In this document: piece by piece, positions 24,238-38,300 of the stretch
How the letters are laid out: every line of letters begins with the position of its first letter
How positions within the stretch are numbered: the stretch's first letter is position 1
NCBI GenBank assembly: GCA_947561585.1
Contig: CANNZV010000260.1
Location: 124,001-188,000, forward strand
Source of the DNA: Caprella mutica
Lineage: Eukaryota; Arthropoda; Malacostraca; Amphipoda; Caprellidae
Reading direction: 5' to 3'
Length of the DNA: 64,000 bases
Program-made: the position numbers and the translations under genes
Notes under the pieces: generated by a model
What the model saw: the letters and a program-made list of their open reading frames with translations, nothing else
Databases searched by the model: none
Told to the model about the DNA's origin: nothing

Positions 24238-25797
24238 AACTGCGTCCATCGCTTTTTTGCAGATCACAATTTTGTGAATAATTTTAATATTATTGATCGT
24301 ACAGTAGTGAAATTTTGGTTACTGGAAGATTGCTTCTATTTTAGTATCTTGCTGAAATATTTTTTGAATACATGAGAAAATTGGAAAGTTATGAACGTTT
24401 ATGTATTTTGAAGGCATTTTAACTGTCCATCGCTTTATTGCAGCTCTGTGAAAAGGCCAAAAAATGGGCGATTAACTTCTACCGAGAGGGTAAAAATTGT
24501 AACAGGTCCTGCAGAAGGGAGGACTCTTCTATATTTAGCTTTATAACTTGGAAGGATTAAGAGAACAATAGTTTCTTTTGTGGAAAATCCCGACACAAAC
24601 CCAAGATGAGATGAAGGTACGAGGAAAGAATATCCCCTCGAAATATTGGAAAAATACGCAGGCAGGTCATAAGGCAGCTAAATGATACTAGTGCCTCCAT
24701 TTTTGACAAAGCTGTCATTGGTCTTACATCAAAACAGTCCTGAGGTAATGTCTCAAATGAAACGGTCAGAAATGCTCAATGGGGCTTAAGACCAGAGAAC
24801 AAGGCAATCAAGTCATGAGAGTCTCTCAGTTGATGCCCAGAGATATGAGGAAAGAAGTTGTAACCCTTCAAGCATGAGATTGTGCGAAGTAATGCAAGAA
24901 TATCATCTTTTGCCAACGAAATAATTGCAATCTATTAGGCCAAGGGAACAAGTACTCAACAAAAGAGGCAATGTAGGATTGAATTATTAGGTTTACCTCT
25001 CTGGTACTCGGAAAGGGCCAATTAACGTTTCACCAATGATGCCCGCTTAAAACAAAAAGCCACAGCCTCCTTGTTGACGACGAAACCAGTGTGGATAAAC
25101 AGCTACAGTATGATCCAAACTTTAACCCATCCATCCAGACAATCAAGGGTGGCTCTTGCCTCATCTGTTAAAAGAACAAGTAGGAAGTTTGTTTCCATGT
25201 AATTCTGTGTACATCTAATGCCCTTTTCCTCATTGGTCTTGTTCATAGGAGGCCTGGAAATGGGCTCCACGGTCCTTGTCGTCTCATTTAAGACACTGTT
25301 TGGACGAATAACCAATGACAGCCTTGTCGAAAATGGAGGCACTAGTGTTATTTGGCTGCCTTATAACTTGCCTGGGTAGTTTTTGCATATTTTGAGGTAA
25401 AAAAGCTTCTCCTCGTACCCTCATCTCTCCTTGTTTTGGTGTCGGGATCTTCCACAATATAAACTATGTTTCTCTTATTCCTCCCAAATTCATTAGCTAA
25501 ATATAGAAGACTCATCCCTTCTGCAGGACCTGTTACAATTTTTACCCTCTCGGTAGAAGTTAATCGCCCATTTTTTGGCCTTTTCACAGAGCTGCAATAA
25601 AGCGATGGACAGTTAAAATGCCTTCAAAATACATAAACGTTCATAACTTTCCAATTTCCTCATGGATTCAAAAAATATTTCAGCAAGATACTAACATAGA
25701 AGCAATCTTCCAGTGACCAAAGTTTCACTACTGTACGACTAATATTATTAAAATTATTCACAAAATAGTGATCTGCAATAAAGCGATGGACGCAGTT
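24238..25797. mobile_element. Degenerate mariner-like element with IR/DR ends
   Basis: Ends AACTGCGTCCATCGCTTTT, with the reverse complement at 25797, are flanked by TA (24236-24237 and 25798-25799). Each end has a second internal copy of the binding motif (GTCCATCGCTTTATTGCAG near 24425, its complement near 25595). This is the IR/DR arrangement known from Tc1-type transposons. Both arms carry related transposase sequence in opposite orientation, so the element looks like a head-to-head rearrangement. Confidence 0.8.
25103..25587 (-). pseudogene. Mariner/Tc1-like transposase fragments
   Basis: Reading leftwards from 25587, the first frame (25587-25348) has a helix-turn-helix DNA-binding region with GRLTSTERVKIVTGPAEG and YLANEFGRNKRNI. 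A stop separates it from a second frame (25342-25103) ending with the catalytic-domain signature TDEARATLDCLDGWVK. A more degraded mirror copy starts at about 24450 on the + strand. Inactive. Confidence 0.75.
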
Positions 25798-26518
25798 TAT
25801 ATAGACGATTATCTCAATAAATCTTTTGATAAAGCCTAAAATATTACAGTTTGCTTAAGTATTTATATAATATAGGTAGCCCAATAAACGTTTTCATACC
25901 GGATTTTTTTAAAGTAAAAAATAAATACCTTTCATGTATGTTGTTCATCAGATTTAATATTCTTTTCAAATAATAATAAAGTATAACTCCTGAGTTATGA
26001 AGCACTTAAGTAATGAAGGACCTCAGTTATGAAATGCACATGAGTTATGAAGTAGTTTTCTATGTTTAAATTATAGAAAATGATATAGCTACGGCAAGAA
26101 TTTTGTCCTAGGTACCCCTCAATAACCGCATAGTTTTCAAGATTTTAATCTTAGAAAACTATCAGTGCACACGATATATGAAGAAGTTATGAAGCAAACA
26201 ATACTTCATAAATAAGGTGTTTCACTGTAATAATGTAAATATAGTCTCGGACAATTCTTATTAATATAAACTATTTATCAATATCATACTGTATAATTAT
26301 TTATTTAGAGTTAATCTTTCTGATATAAGAATTTAATCATTGGCGAAGAGTAAACTGTAATTGCGCAAGGCTTCATGCTAAAATAAATATATTAAGTCGA
26401 TCTTAAATACAACTTTTATACTAAGAACAAACATATTAATCGTGTTTTCCTTCAAAATATACGCTTTTCTATTTACAGCTAGATATATCTACCTAAATAA
26501 ATAAATAAATAAACATAT

Positions 26519-26652
26519 AGCGTAAGCTCCAAATTATCGGACAGTTCCATATTTACGGACATCTCAGATTGAAAAATAATAATTGTTATATAGTTTTTTC
26601 TTATGTGTATGAAAAAGTGGATATGTCCGATAATTCGGAACTTACCCTATGT
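26519..26652. repeat. Small palindromic MITE-like repeat
   Basis: TAAGCTCCAAATTATCGGACA at the left is mirrored by TGTCCGATAATTCGGAACTTA at the right. One half-unit recurs at about 27040-27070 (CGTCCGATAATTCGTAACTT). Confidence 0.65.
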
Positions 26653-27139
26653 ATAGTAATATATAAATTAATTAAGCTATTAGAATAGTTTGTGAACAAT
26701 TGTATACTACTTTAAACTCGGGAGACAATTACCATTAAGAACTGCAATAAACTCGGCAGATTATCATTGCTTTATTCTATAGAGTTTTCGGCTGATTTAA
26801 ACACCTCAAATCTAGGTGTTTAAACTATGGAAACACGACAAATATACTGCGCCTATTTTTAACTGGGTATAGTTATGCTGTATCCGAACACTCTACCAAT
26901 TAATTTTTTCAATGTATGGTATTATCAGGGAAAGAATATACAAGGTCACTTTAAATTTTAGATTGAAAACCCGTGTAGATTAAAAAATTATTCTACTTTA
27001 ATTATATACTTTTTCTTGTAATATCAAAGATGTAAAACCGTCCCGTCCGATAATTCGTAACTTACCCTATCGCAGAAAATAATCGAGATCAAAGAGGTAT
27101 ATCATCTATACTAATAATTTCTTTAGTGTGTTTATATAT

Positions 27140-27147
27140 TTTTATTT

Positions 27148-27178
<31 letters not shown>

Positions 27179-27196
27179 TTCATTTATTTATTTATT
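27140..27196. repeat. (TTTA)n microsatellite
   Basis: About thirteen units, slightly impure. Confidence 0.9.
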
Positions 27197-27753
27197 TGGT
27201 GTCCGCTTTTACTTGATTGGTTTTAAACATGAAGAATGTAACTATGATACCCACGGGAATATATTGACTTGGTATTTAAATTCCTCTATTTTTATTCAAT
27301 TTTTAAATGTTTTTATCTATGAAAAAGTATCATTTTAAGCAGAAAAATAAATTTTATTTGAGTTCACTGAAAATGACCTAACAACGGGAAATAAATTACT
27401 ATTGAAGACCCGTTATTTTTAACGGGCAAATTCACTAGTACAATAAATAATCATCACAGACTAATTTTTTTCTTCCAAATGGGGATATAGAAATGTCATG
27501 GCATGTCCTATCTTAAATTATAAACAAGGTAGATTTCAAGTTTCGAGAATAATTATGATATATTAGTGAGATTTCATTCGAACAACCACATATATATGCT
27601 TCAGTATTACCAACCATTAACCAAAATGTCCCAAACTTTCCTATTGCTATAGTTCAGGTAAATAATCATCAAGAATTATTCATTTGATTTTGACATTCTA
27701 ATATTCTAATACTTATTTGATAGTAAGTGACCAAAACAAAATAGTGAAAATAC

Positions 27754-28921
27754 GGTGACCGGTATATTATATTCCACCCCGGTATATTCCACCCTGGTAA
27801 ATTCCACCCCGGTATATTCCACCCTAGGTATATTCCACCCTATTGTTATATTCCACCTCGGTAAATTCCACCCATCTTTTCAGGTTAGGTTTGGTTAGTT
27901 ATTAATATTTGTCATTGATTAATAATATTTATAATACTTGGTAACTTGCATTTTCACTGTATCAAATTAAACCTTTTAAATTTTTCACTACATACAGGGT
28001 GGCGGAAAAGTAACTTTACACTTTTAAATGTTTATTGAACAAAAACTGACTCGACTATCGATATCAAATATATATGAATTTATAGACAAAATCTCAAAGA
28101 TTTGTTTGCAGTATGTATACATAGACAATATATATATATTTTTAATGATGTCCTTCAGATGATCTTCGTTATTGTTCAAGCAAGAGCGCACTCTTCGCGC
28201 TGAGTTTACAGAACATTATCTAGTGTGTCCCTCGTTATTTATTTAATTTCTTCAATTATGTTGAGTTTTAACTTTTTGGGATTTTCAGGCCTATTTTTGT
28301 AAGCTTTCGATTTTGAAGATACCCCAAGAGGAAGAAGTCAAGAGGGGTTAAATCAGGAGATCAAGCAGGCTATGCGATTTCTCTGCAATATGGGTTTTAA
28401 GACTGGGAGGTTATTGCCTTTTTACAATGAGAGATTTTGATCACGGGAATTTGGTCCTTGAATCCAAAACAGCAACTTATTAGCAAAGAGCGAAAACATT
28501 GAGTGGGTTGTTTCTGCCAGTCGACCCCTTCCACACTTCATCCAACCATTGTTGTAAGAGCACATTTGCAGTTTCATGTTAAAAAGGAATTAATATTAAC
28601 TTGTTCAACATGTAAACTTTGAAATAAACTACCATATTAAAAATATTTGTAATTCTATTGTGATAAAATTCAATTGACTTGAGCTACCATTTGGACAAAT
28701 ATTGTCCAAATGTCTCAGAATATTGTCTGAGTTATTTTTTCATCGGTACGAATTATTTAACAAATGGCAATTTGAAAATAAAATCTTTGAATTTTTATTG
28801 TCACCCAAATGAGCATTGTCACAGGGGTGGAATTTACCGGGGTGTAATATAGCTGGGGTTGAATATTCCGGGGTGGAATATACCGGGGTGGAATTTACCG
28901 GGTAGAAATATACCTAGAACC
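27754..28921. mobile_element. Iteron foldback element 1
   Basis: Left array 27754-27874 and right array about 28825-28921 are inverted arrays of a 15-base unit (GGTATATTCCACCCC, GGTAAATTCCACCCC). The left end reads GGTGACCGGTATATT. The right end, read inwards, is GGTTCTAGGTATATT. Flanks are a perfect 8-base duplication, GAAAATAC (27746-27753 and 28922-28929). The core is AT-rich and contains a decayed IS630/Tc1-like transposase piece that is probably a separate older insertion. Confidence 0.85.
28262..28400 (-). pseudogene. Decayed IS630/Tc1-superfamily transposase fragment
   Basis: On the - strand the frame reads SPDLTPLDFFLLGYLQNRK, matching the conserved SPDLTPLDFFLWGYL block before the last catalytic residue of insect DDE transposases. 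Two stops interrupt it just upstream, so it is dead. Confidence 0.75.
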
Positions 28922-29309
28922 GAAAATACTCTAATTATTACTGGAGAACGCAAATCAATAATTATTTTTAATTTTTAATAAAAATGTAAAACTAATTGTA
29001 AAACAATAAAATTTAATGCCACCAACCTTCTGTATTCAAAGATAATTCACGAATTGGTATTTTAATAATAATTAGTTGGTATCTTTTCTCAATACTACAA
29101 AAAGGCGGACCTTATCCTATGCAACGGTGTCAAATCTTAAAATTTTGACTGAAAACTCCACGGTTTTTGCATCTAAAATTTAAAGTGACCTCGTTTATTC
29201 TTTCCCTGATAATACAACAGGTGTAACATGGTAACTAATAAATAACCAAATGGTTGTTATTCATTCACTAATTTTTTTTCTCTCTTTCACTAGATTGTAC
29301 TCTCCAGCA

Positions 29310-32300
29310 ATGTCTCTTTCAAAAGGAATAGCCAATGTAGAAATACCTCACACTATTCTCAGTTTAGTCACAAATGATATCTTGAAGTTCCACTGTGGAC
29401 CTCTGGTCTACTGGACTATAATTGACTGGGGATTCGCGAAGCCTGTTGGCATTAAAATTATAGATCATATCAACCATCTGAAAATTGGAGAAAAGATTGA
29501 TGAGAAAAAATTTACAAAATGGTTAAAAGACAATAAATCCGAACTTGATAAAGATTCTTTTTCTGACTTTGACATAACAGCACTGCATGATTTTCTCCCA
29601 ATTCTCTGCTGCAACAAAATTGCTCAGACGGGAGGCAAGGAGTATGCGAAACAAATGAAAGATCCTAACTCTGTGGAGAGTCTGCTCAAAATAATCAAAA
29701 ACTTCAGAAATGAAGTGAGTCACAAATATGCTGAAACTGTTGAAGACAACATTGGTAAGATGAGAGACACTATGAGAGAATGTATCAGAGCCGCTGGCAA
29801 ACTCTACAACAAAGATCAGATTGGAATTGACAGTAAGGTAAAAGATTTGGATGATGAGTTTGATGAAGTCCTGCGTGACCCAACACACTTATATGAAAAC
29901 AGAGTAAAGTACATCGCTCAGAAAATCTCATCTGAAGTCCCATCAAACTTACTAGTGGAATATTCACCATACTTCTCTGTTCCTCTGCCGGGTAGTTCTA
30001 AAAAGATAGATACCTTTGACATCTTCCAGTGCTCTAACTTATCTGTAACTACTGAAGACAAAGAAGATAAGACTAAAGATAACAAAATCGTATTTCCTTG
30101 TACCAAAATATATAACAACAAACAAGAGAAGTTTGTTATTATAACTGGAATTCCTGGATCAGGGAAAACCACTCTGATGCGGAATATGTGTAAAGATATT
30201 CTAGAGACATCAGTTAATCAAAGTACACCGAGGTATGAAAATACTAAGCAATTCAAAATACCAATATACCTCGAGTGCAGGTATGAGCAAAACACAAATA
30301 TTGCCAAATTTCTTAGAGAATATCTCAAAGATTTTCTTTCCACAGAAGACGACATCTACGCGGCCTTCAAACTTGTGAAAGGTGTAGTGTTTCTCATTGA
30401 CGGTTACGACGAAATTACTGATAATTGTCGTAAGCTTATCAAGAGCATCATACCTTTCTGTAGAGATAACAACGCTAATTGCATTGTCTCTTCCCGAGTT
30501 GATGCAGGGAATAATTTCATCAACGAGCTTCAAGATATGAATTTGAACTACACAGAACGTTTCATCGAACCCATCAGCAAAATGAGTTGCAAAGTGAACT
30601 TCATGAGAAATTATGCTGGTAAGATGGATGCTTATGTTAACTCTGACAAGCTGGTGAAGAGCTTTGAGCATCTAACGACAGCTGCTCAAGAAGTTTTCTC
30701 TTCCCCTATTCTTTTGGCTTTATTCATCTCATTGTTCGTGCATGATCCAAAGTCAGTGTCCAAGATGAAGACTGAAAATAGTGCTTACGAAGTTGTTCGA
30801 ACTAATTTCCTGCGTGAAATGGAAAGAAAGTTGGAACTGGAAAATGTTCGTAACCCAGAAGTAAAAGCTAAAGATGTGTCTAATGTGCTGGGTAAATTCT
30901 GCCTTAAATTGTTCAGGGCAAAGAAATGCTTCCTTGTACAAGAAGATTATTTGGAGATTGTCTCTGAAATAAAGAGAATACCTGTAGAGATTGACATTCC
31001 AAGTCTTCTCTCTGGCATTTTAACGCCAGAACACTCGTTCAAGTATAACCAATGTAAATTTTACCAATTCATATATAGCACTATACAGGAGTTCTTTGCA
31101 GCCAAATACGTTAGTGAAAAAATGAAAGAGCTTCAAGACGACAGGAGTTCAAAGAGTCAGTCGGAGGATGGACAACTACCAAAGCTTCTTCAGGTCTTGG
31201 GACTTGATGAATCACAGTCTGACAGTGAAGAGAAAGTGGGACTTGATGAATCACAGTATGACAGTGAAGAGGAAGTGGGACTTCATGAATCACAGTCTGA
31301 CAGTGAAGAGGAAATGGAATTTTATGAATCACAGTCTGGCATTGAAGAGGAAATGAAAAGGTGAGTTATAGCCTATAAATATCAAAATTAACTATTTTGA
31401 AACTCTCATCGCAATCAATTTTTTATTCTTGAGCTGTGCATTTAAAATTATAGTAAAATCACGAAACCCATCTTTGAATTAATATCGTGGCCGGTAAATT
31501 CCACTGCGGAAAGTTCCACCAGGAAGATTTCACCTCGGAAGATTCCACCGGTGTTAAATGCAAGATGTGGAAAATTCCACCGCGGAAGATTCCACCATAT
31601 GAATTTTTTTTACAAATAAACAGTATAAATTAACAGTTTATTTTAAATCTATGTAATTGATAATTATAAATGAACAAATCTTCCTTTTAAATATAAAACA
31701 ATTAATAATCCATCATATAGGCATTAAATATTTAACTGGTTAATCGTGACAGACTATAACGCTGGTATTGGAACACCAACCTGTGGCAACGCTACTAAAT
31801 TTAGCTTCTTGAATCTATCAACAGGAACACTAAAGTTCAGATTTTAATATTTGATACAAAAATAAATTTTATTAGGTTAAAATTTTGAAAAGGATAATAT
31901 TATGCATCAATATGACAAGCATGATTTTAGTGTCTATTTCTTTAGAGTCAATTTAAATCAGAGACCTGCTGAACCGAATTTATATTAAGATGTTGCATAT
32001 AAAACAAACTCTGTATGTGTTTAGGTGTTAGGTGAGTTTTGAAGTTATGATTTTTATTCGTGTGTCTGTGGTTTCAGCTCGAAGTTAGTCAATGTACCGC
32101 TATTTACCTGCTTAACTCTATGTTCAAAATTTAGTTGAAACGCATTATATTTAAACTTTATTTTGTAATAATTTCAATAGAGATTATAAAACAGTTACTG
32201 AAAGTTTCAGCTTTGCAATTTTTCTTTTTATATTAGAATATATTGATAATATAATTAAACATTTCATTACAGTACTTGACAAATTTATCCTTTAATTCCA

Positions 32301-35300
32301 CCTTTTTATCGTCGCTGTTTTAAATTGAAATATATATATATTGGTACGTTTAAAAACTTGTGTGATAGATAATATATATAAAATAACATTTTTGTTACGA
32401 ACAACATAGCTTAATTTCCATTTCAACATATATAAATTATATATGTTTATAGGAGAATCAAACATAATCTTAATTGTTGGTCACTGGGGCAGTGGAACTC
32501 TATTGTTTAATTTACACTATTTAAATTTTATTATAAATTTAATTGATTCATATTTAAAAGATCGTTTGATATGTCTATTATTTCGTATGCTCGCATCAGC
32601 TTATCTCTTAGCCCTTGGCTTAACATAACATATTCTTATAATTTCTTAACTTTTTAACTAATGAAACGTTCGGTTACCACAAAAAAATCTGTTAATCAAT
32701 TAATATCAAATGTTAAACTTTCTGTAAATGAAATACATTATTACGCGGTGGAATATTCCGTGGTGGAACTTACAGCGGTGGAACTTTCCTGGTAGAACTT
32801 TCCGTGGTGGAATTTTCCGCAGGGGAATTTACCTAGAACCAATTAATATATCTCAAAAACTACAAGTCTCTCGATTTCTTATTGATACCAACGTGTTTGT
32901 CTACTTGATAGGTACTCAAAGTAGGTCAGTACTCAAAGGTCGGTACTCGAAGTAGGTAGTCTCTAGATCGGTACTCAAATTGTAGGTAGGAGGGTAATCA
33001 AAATAGATAGGTATTCAAAGTAGGTAGGTATACCGTACTTAAAGTAGGTAGGTAGGTACTCAAAATAGTGAAAAAAATAGAAAAATACATTAATCGATAT
33101 TGATGCTAAAGTGGCTATAGTACACTGTGTCAAAAGTATGCTTGCGCACAAACATTTAATTACGAAGATTATTTTTCATTGCAAAAATAGCACGATAATC
33201 CTTTATATTTATAACATATCGATAACCAGCCAATATAGAATAAATATAGGAAGATGGTTTAAGTTGGTGGGTAGGTTGTTTTAAAGTAGGCAGGTAGGTA
33301 AGTAGGTAGATTAAAGTAAGTAGGTTAAAATAGGTAGGTTTTAAAGCAGGTAAGTTGCTAGATGGGAAGGTTGTGTAAAATGAAAGGTGTGGAAATTAAA
33401 GTATTTGTAAATTTGAATACATTAAATTATTTTAATGTTATAAATATTGAAATATGCTAAAATATTTTGTAATGTGTTTATTTTTCTCAACAGGTATGGT
33501 AATATCATCAAACTTTTGATATTGGATACCCTAAATAATGGAGAACTCATAAAGTACAGAAACACCCTCACTCTAATGCTAAAGAAATACTATCAACCAA
33601 ATTATAGGTATGGTATTTATGATTCTCCTGTCTATCTCTTGGATCTCATTCTGTCATCAGACAGCAATGCAGATATCATCAGCATTGTGTCTGACTGTCT
33701 CAGAGGCAGGGAATGGTATTACTTACGATACTACAGACACATCGAACCTATGACGGATGTGGTGCAGAAACTGAAGACAGCAGTTAAGATTCAATTATTC
33801 TCTCACGAGGCTGGAAACACTCAGCCACTAACCAAATTGCTGACAGTGCTGAGAGATGACAGTGAAATTAAACTTGATTTGTATCATAGTTACGACAATT
33901 ATTACGAACAACTGGAGGGAGAATTCTACACACAGCTCAAGAAAAGCAAGTTAGTTACTTTTGCTGTTATTCGTATGACCTCTATTTTAATACAAATTAA
34001 TTACATACAATGATTTAGAGAGTTGGCTATAGAAAAATATGAAGAATGATATCAATTAAATAATTAATATTATATAATTAAATAATATTATATAAACAAT
34101 GATATAATACAAATAAATTATATTATATAAATAGTGAATAAATAGTTAATATTATTTATTCAATAAATAAGTAATTAATGTTACATAAAAAAATAATAAT
34201 TAATAGTATTATATTAATATTATATACTCAAAGCCTGTGATTTGAGCAACTTTGTAGGTATTTATATTATAGTTATATTATCAAAGATATACAAATGCTG
34301 AGGTTATTTACTAAAACTTTTTACTTTATTTATCTTTTACATCAGGTGCATTGTAACTTACTTCAGAGCATGCGTTTCATCAGAAGAACATCTCTCCATT
34401 GTTGTAAGAAGTCAAAGAGGTGATGGGAATGATTGGTTGGAATTCAGCACAAAATGTTCTTCAGTGTTCAGCTTTGCAGTCTTAGATGAATACAAAGGAG
34501 TCTTAAGTGAGTGTATCAGCTGTGTTGCTGAAAAACAAATCGTTTTTAGTAATTAGTAATACTCTGCTAATATTATTAGATTATTATATTAATCCTTCCT
34601 ATTGATTTGTAGCAAATACTTTAATCCTTCCTATTAATTATGTTTAATTATATTTAATTATACTGAATATTATAATCCTTACTTTAAATTTAATATATTA
34701 ATCCTTCCTATAATCAATACAATGTTAGTTAAATATTGTGTTATTACACACTTATATTATTATTTTTATGATATAAATTTGTTATATATACCTAATATTT
34801 ATTAATAAATTATTTATTAGTTAAACATTGTGTTTTTACAAAGCCTATGATTTTCTTTATGAGGCCTATCACAGTATCGAATAAATAATTATTTTGATTA
34901 AAATTAGAATTGATTAGCTCCTATATAAGAAATTTTCTTTTGTCTTTCACTCATAGAAAACTTTTAATTATTGTTATGGGTAACTTAAAAAAATTATATT
35001 TTAAAATGAAATGTAGTTACCAAATTAAAAAAAAAACATAATATTAATGATATAATAATACAATTTTTAAGTGCAATTCAACCATAATGTTGAATTATAT
35101 GGTTGTCTGCTTATATTATGGTTGTATGCTTATATTATAGTGGTCTGCTTATATTATGGATGTCTGCATATTTTGTGGTTGTCTGATTATATTATGGTAG
35201 TTTGCTTATATAATGGTTGTCTGCTTTTATTACGGTTAAATTATGATGAAAAGATTCATTTTATCAACTTCTAAGAAGAATTCAATTGCCATAGAAATTT

Positions 35301-38300
35301 TCCGAAAGAATGTGAGGGGGGGGGAGATATTAACGGATTAAATTAATGTTTTTATTCATTGTTTTATTTCTAATAAGAAGTTAATGATAAAATATTTAAA
35401 AAAATAGAATGTTAATTATTTTCTTTTCGACAATTTATTTATATTAAAGTTATATTACCAAATATAAAATATTTTCAAAGAAATATTACTAAAATAAATT
35501 AACGACTAAAGACAAATAAGTAATTGTTTGTAAGTTTTCTTTTTGTTGTATTTTGTGATGAAAATAAGAGAATTGTAAAGTGCTAAGTAACTAGTAATGA
35601 GGCATTACTTACACTTACTTATAACTGACAATATTAAAGCTATTGTTGTTATTTACTTTAGTTGTTTAATTAAATGGCCTTTTCAGAGATTTCCCTAAAG
35701 GAAATTATACTAATTTGTACAGCGAAATAATTTAAAAGAAGCTCTTGAAGACGTAGCTTTACTTTAGGGACTCTGAAGAGAAAAAAAAATTAATAAATGT
35801 CTAATAATAATTAATAAATGTCTTGTAGCAAAATTATCAATCTTTTATCATATTAGTATGTTAATTATTTATTTCTTGTAAAACCATGTAAATAATATGT
35901 AACTATGCTACGAACGTTCAAGATATTATTCGATCAATTTCTTCTATAAAAAAAATCTAAATTGTTTTTCAATACATTCGTCTGGAATCTTCACATCGTT
36001 TAATTCTTTTAAGAGCAACTTACAACTGGTGATCCCGGAATTTACAACTGGTGACCCTCCAAGAAATCTAACAAGAACTACTGTGCAGCATCCTCTCTAT
36101 AGCTTCCATTACAGCAACTCTCTAGGAACAACTCTCTTCGTCGATATGTCAGAAGCAAACTCCTACTGTGAAACCAATCAATACAGAAATTCCTATGAAA
36201 CGTTCTGTAACTCACCACATCGAAACCACAGGACCTCCGGTCTATACTAAGTCACGTCGACTAGCCCCAGATCGTCTCGCTGCCGCCAAAGCAGAATTCG
36301 ACCAAATGTGTGAATTGGGAATAGTGCGACTATCTTACTGCAGTTGGTCTTCCACACTCTGCTCAACGCTAGCACTCTGTTCAACGCAAGCACTTTGCTC
36401 AACGCAAGCACTCTGCTCAACGCAAGCACTCTGCTCAACGCTAGCTTTCTGCTGAACGCTAGCACTCTGCTAAACTCTAGTTCTGCTCAACGCAAGCACT
36501 CTGTTCAACGCTAGCACTCTGCTAAACTCTAGCTATGCTCAACCTAGCACTCTGCTCAACAAGATATCTTACAACTACTTAACCGCACTGTTTTCACATC
36601 AATCATTGCCTGAAACCTGCCTCTATCCTAACTATTACAAGAAGTTCTAACTAGATCAGGCAGTTGACAAACAAAACAATTGCTTTCTGACGACCCCACT
36701 AGGGGGAGGGTATTTGTAGCAACAATATCAATCTTTTAAATTATTATGTTAATTATTTCTTTCTTGTAAAACCATGTCAATAATATGTAACTATGCTACG
36801 AACTTTCAAGATATCATTCGATCAATTTATTGCATAAAAAAAATCTAAATTGTTTTTCAATACATTCTTCTGGAATCATCACATCGTTTAATTCTTGAAA
36901 GAACAACTTACAGTCTAATAATAATTAATGAATGTGTAATAATAGTTTATAAATGTCTAATAATAAATAATAAAAGTGTAATAATAATTGACAAATGTGT
37001 AATAATAATTAATAAATGTGTTACCCAAACAATTAATACTTTAACACACTACAATTACTACAATTTCATTTTCTTTGCAGGGCTGAGGGTCAAATACTCC
37101 GAAGACTTTTTCATCACTGGGAATAATCCTATTCCAGAGAGAACTAACCTATACATAGAACACATACCTGCTGATGGCAAAGAAATCCTGTTCCATCTTA
37201 TCAAGTACTTGTCTCCTAAATCAAAAGAGTGGGTGATTATTATAATACTTTAATTACCTACCTTGACTTTATAACTATAGTCATGACGAACTCAAGCTTC
37301 AATATTATTATAGTTAACTTGAATAACCTTCTAAATAATATCTGTAAATAGTATGAAATTTATTAATAACGTGAATATATGAAATTAATCTACTAAAATT
37401 CTACTTACAATTTAACATCCCAAAATACCCCGTTAGGATACAGTTACTATAGATGCATATTCGAACTATTTTTCACACTGACCACTTCTGACGACTTCAG
37501 ATGAAAAAAAAAATCATATTTTCCAATGAGACTGGTTACAGTAGCAGCGATTTAGTCATCAGAATACGTAAGAAATCGTCAGAACAACTTAAGCTTTCAA
37601 ACAAGTTTGATTTTTTCATGCGACTAGTGACAGCTTTCGGTAATTTTTGTGTTTAATTCTTTTACATCTGATTGCTATTACCGTTTATCCATGTGTTTTG
37701 GAAATATATTTTTCTATACCATGAGAAATAATAAAGATATTATTTATTTATATATAATATATATTTGTTTTTATTTTATTTTCATTAAAATTAAATATCC
37801 TTGAATAGTTATAGTTATATAAAAAATATTCTCATTATTTTTCTATTTAGTTTTTCAAAAATTTCATTCAGTGAAAATTATAACCATTGTATTATTTCAG
37901 AGGTACACATGTAGGTGTTTTTATTCCTCCCAAACATTACCTCAAAAACCTTAGTTTTTATCCCAATATTAATTGGGCAGAAACTTACTGATGATCAGAA
38001 AATACGTACAGTGTAACCACTTGCACTGACGATGAGTTCTGACGATACCGTCAGTGCGAATAATCGCTCGAATATGTATCCATAGTAACCGTAGCCTTGG
38101 AGTATAAAATCATACGAAACTAATAAAGTCGCTAATATATTATTCTTTAACTAATGTTATTAGTTCAAATGACTAAATCATCGATATACTTTAACTGTTG
38201 CCTAAAAACAATAACTATATTACATCCTAACATTGAGCACTACCATTCTGGCTGATTGATGTTCTGTTCTCCCTCACTAATTATTTCATTCTTTGCAGAT

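Larger units (their letters stand above)
26920..29220. repeat. Outer inverted repeat pair around 2.3 kb
   Basis: About 48 bases at 26920-26967 (GTATTATCAGGGAAAGAATA onward to AAATTTTAGAT) recur inverted at about 29170-29218. Between them sit the TTTA microsatellite and the iteron foldback 27754-28921. The pair may be the ends of a larger old element or two inverted copies of one repeat. Confidence 0.5.
35824..36912 (+). mobile_element. Internally deleted Gypsy-type LTR retrotransposon
   Basis: Two ~200-base LTRs (35824-36024 and 36715-36912) begin TGTAGCA and end TTACA. They are flanked by the 4-base duplication GTCT (35820-35823, 36913-36916). The internal part starts with a primer-binding-like ACTGGTGATCCC and ends with the polypurine tract AGGGGGAGGG. 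Only about 690 internal bases remain. The element is inserted in intron 3 of the HEPN-NACHT gene, sense orientation. Confidence 0.9.

Noticed and set aside
29250..29309. Upstream ATG extending the NLR protein by 20 residues with a signal-peptide look
   Set aside because: The hydrophobic stretch is encoded by the polypyrimidine tract of a splice acceptor (AG at 29292-29293). The ATG at 29310 follows it directly.
29523..30671. Several long - strand frames opposite NLR exon 1
   Set aside because: Shadows of the real + strand coding sequence; no family features.
36247..36465. - strand LALSRVLALSRV leucine repeat protein
   Set aside because: Antisense of the minisatellite in the Gypsy remnant.
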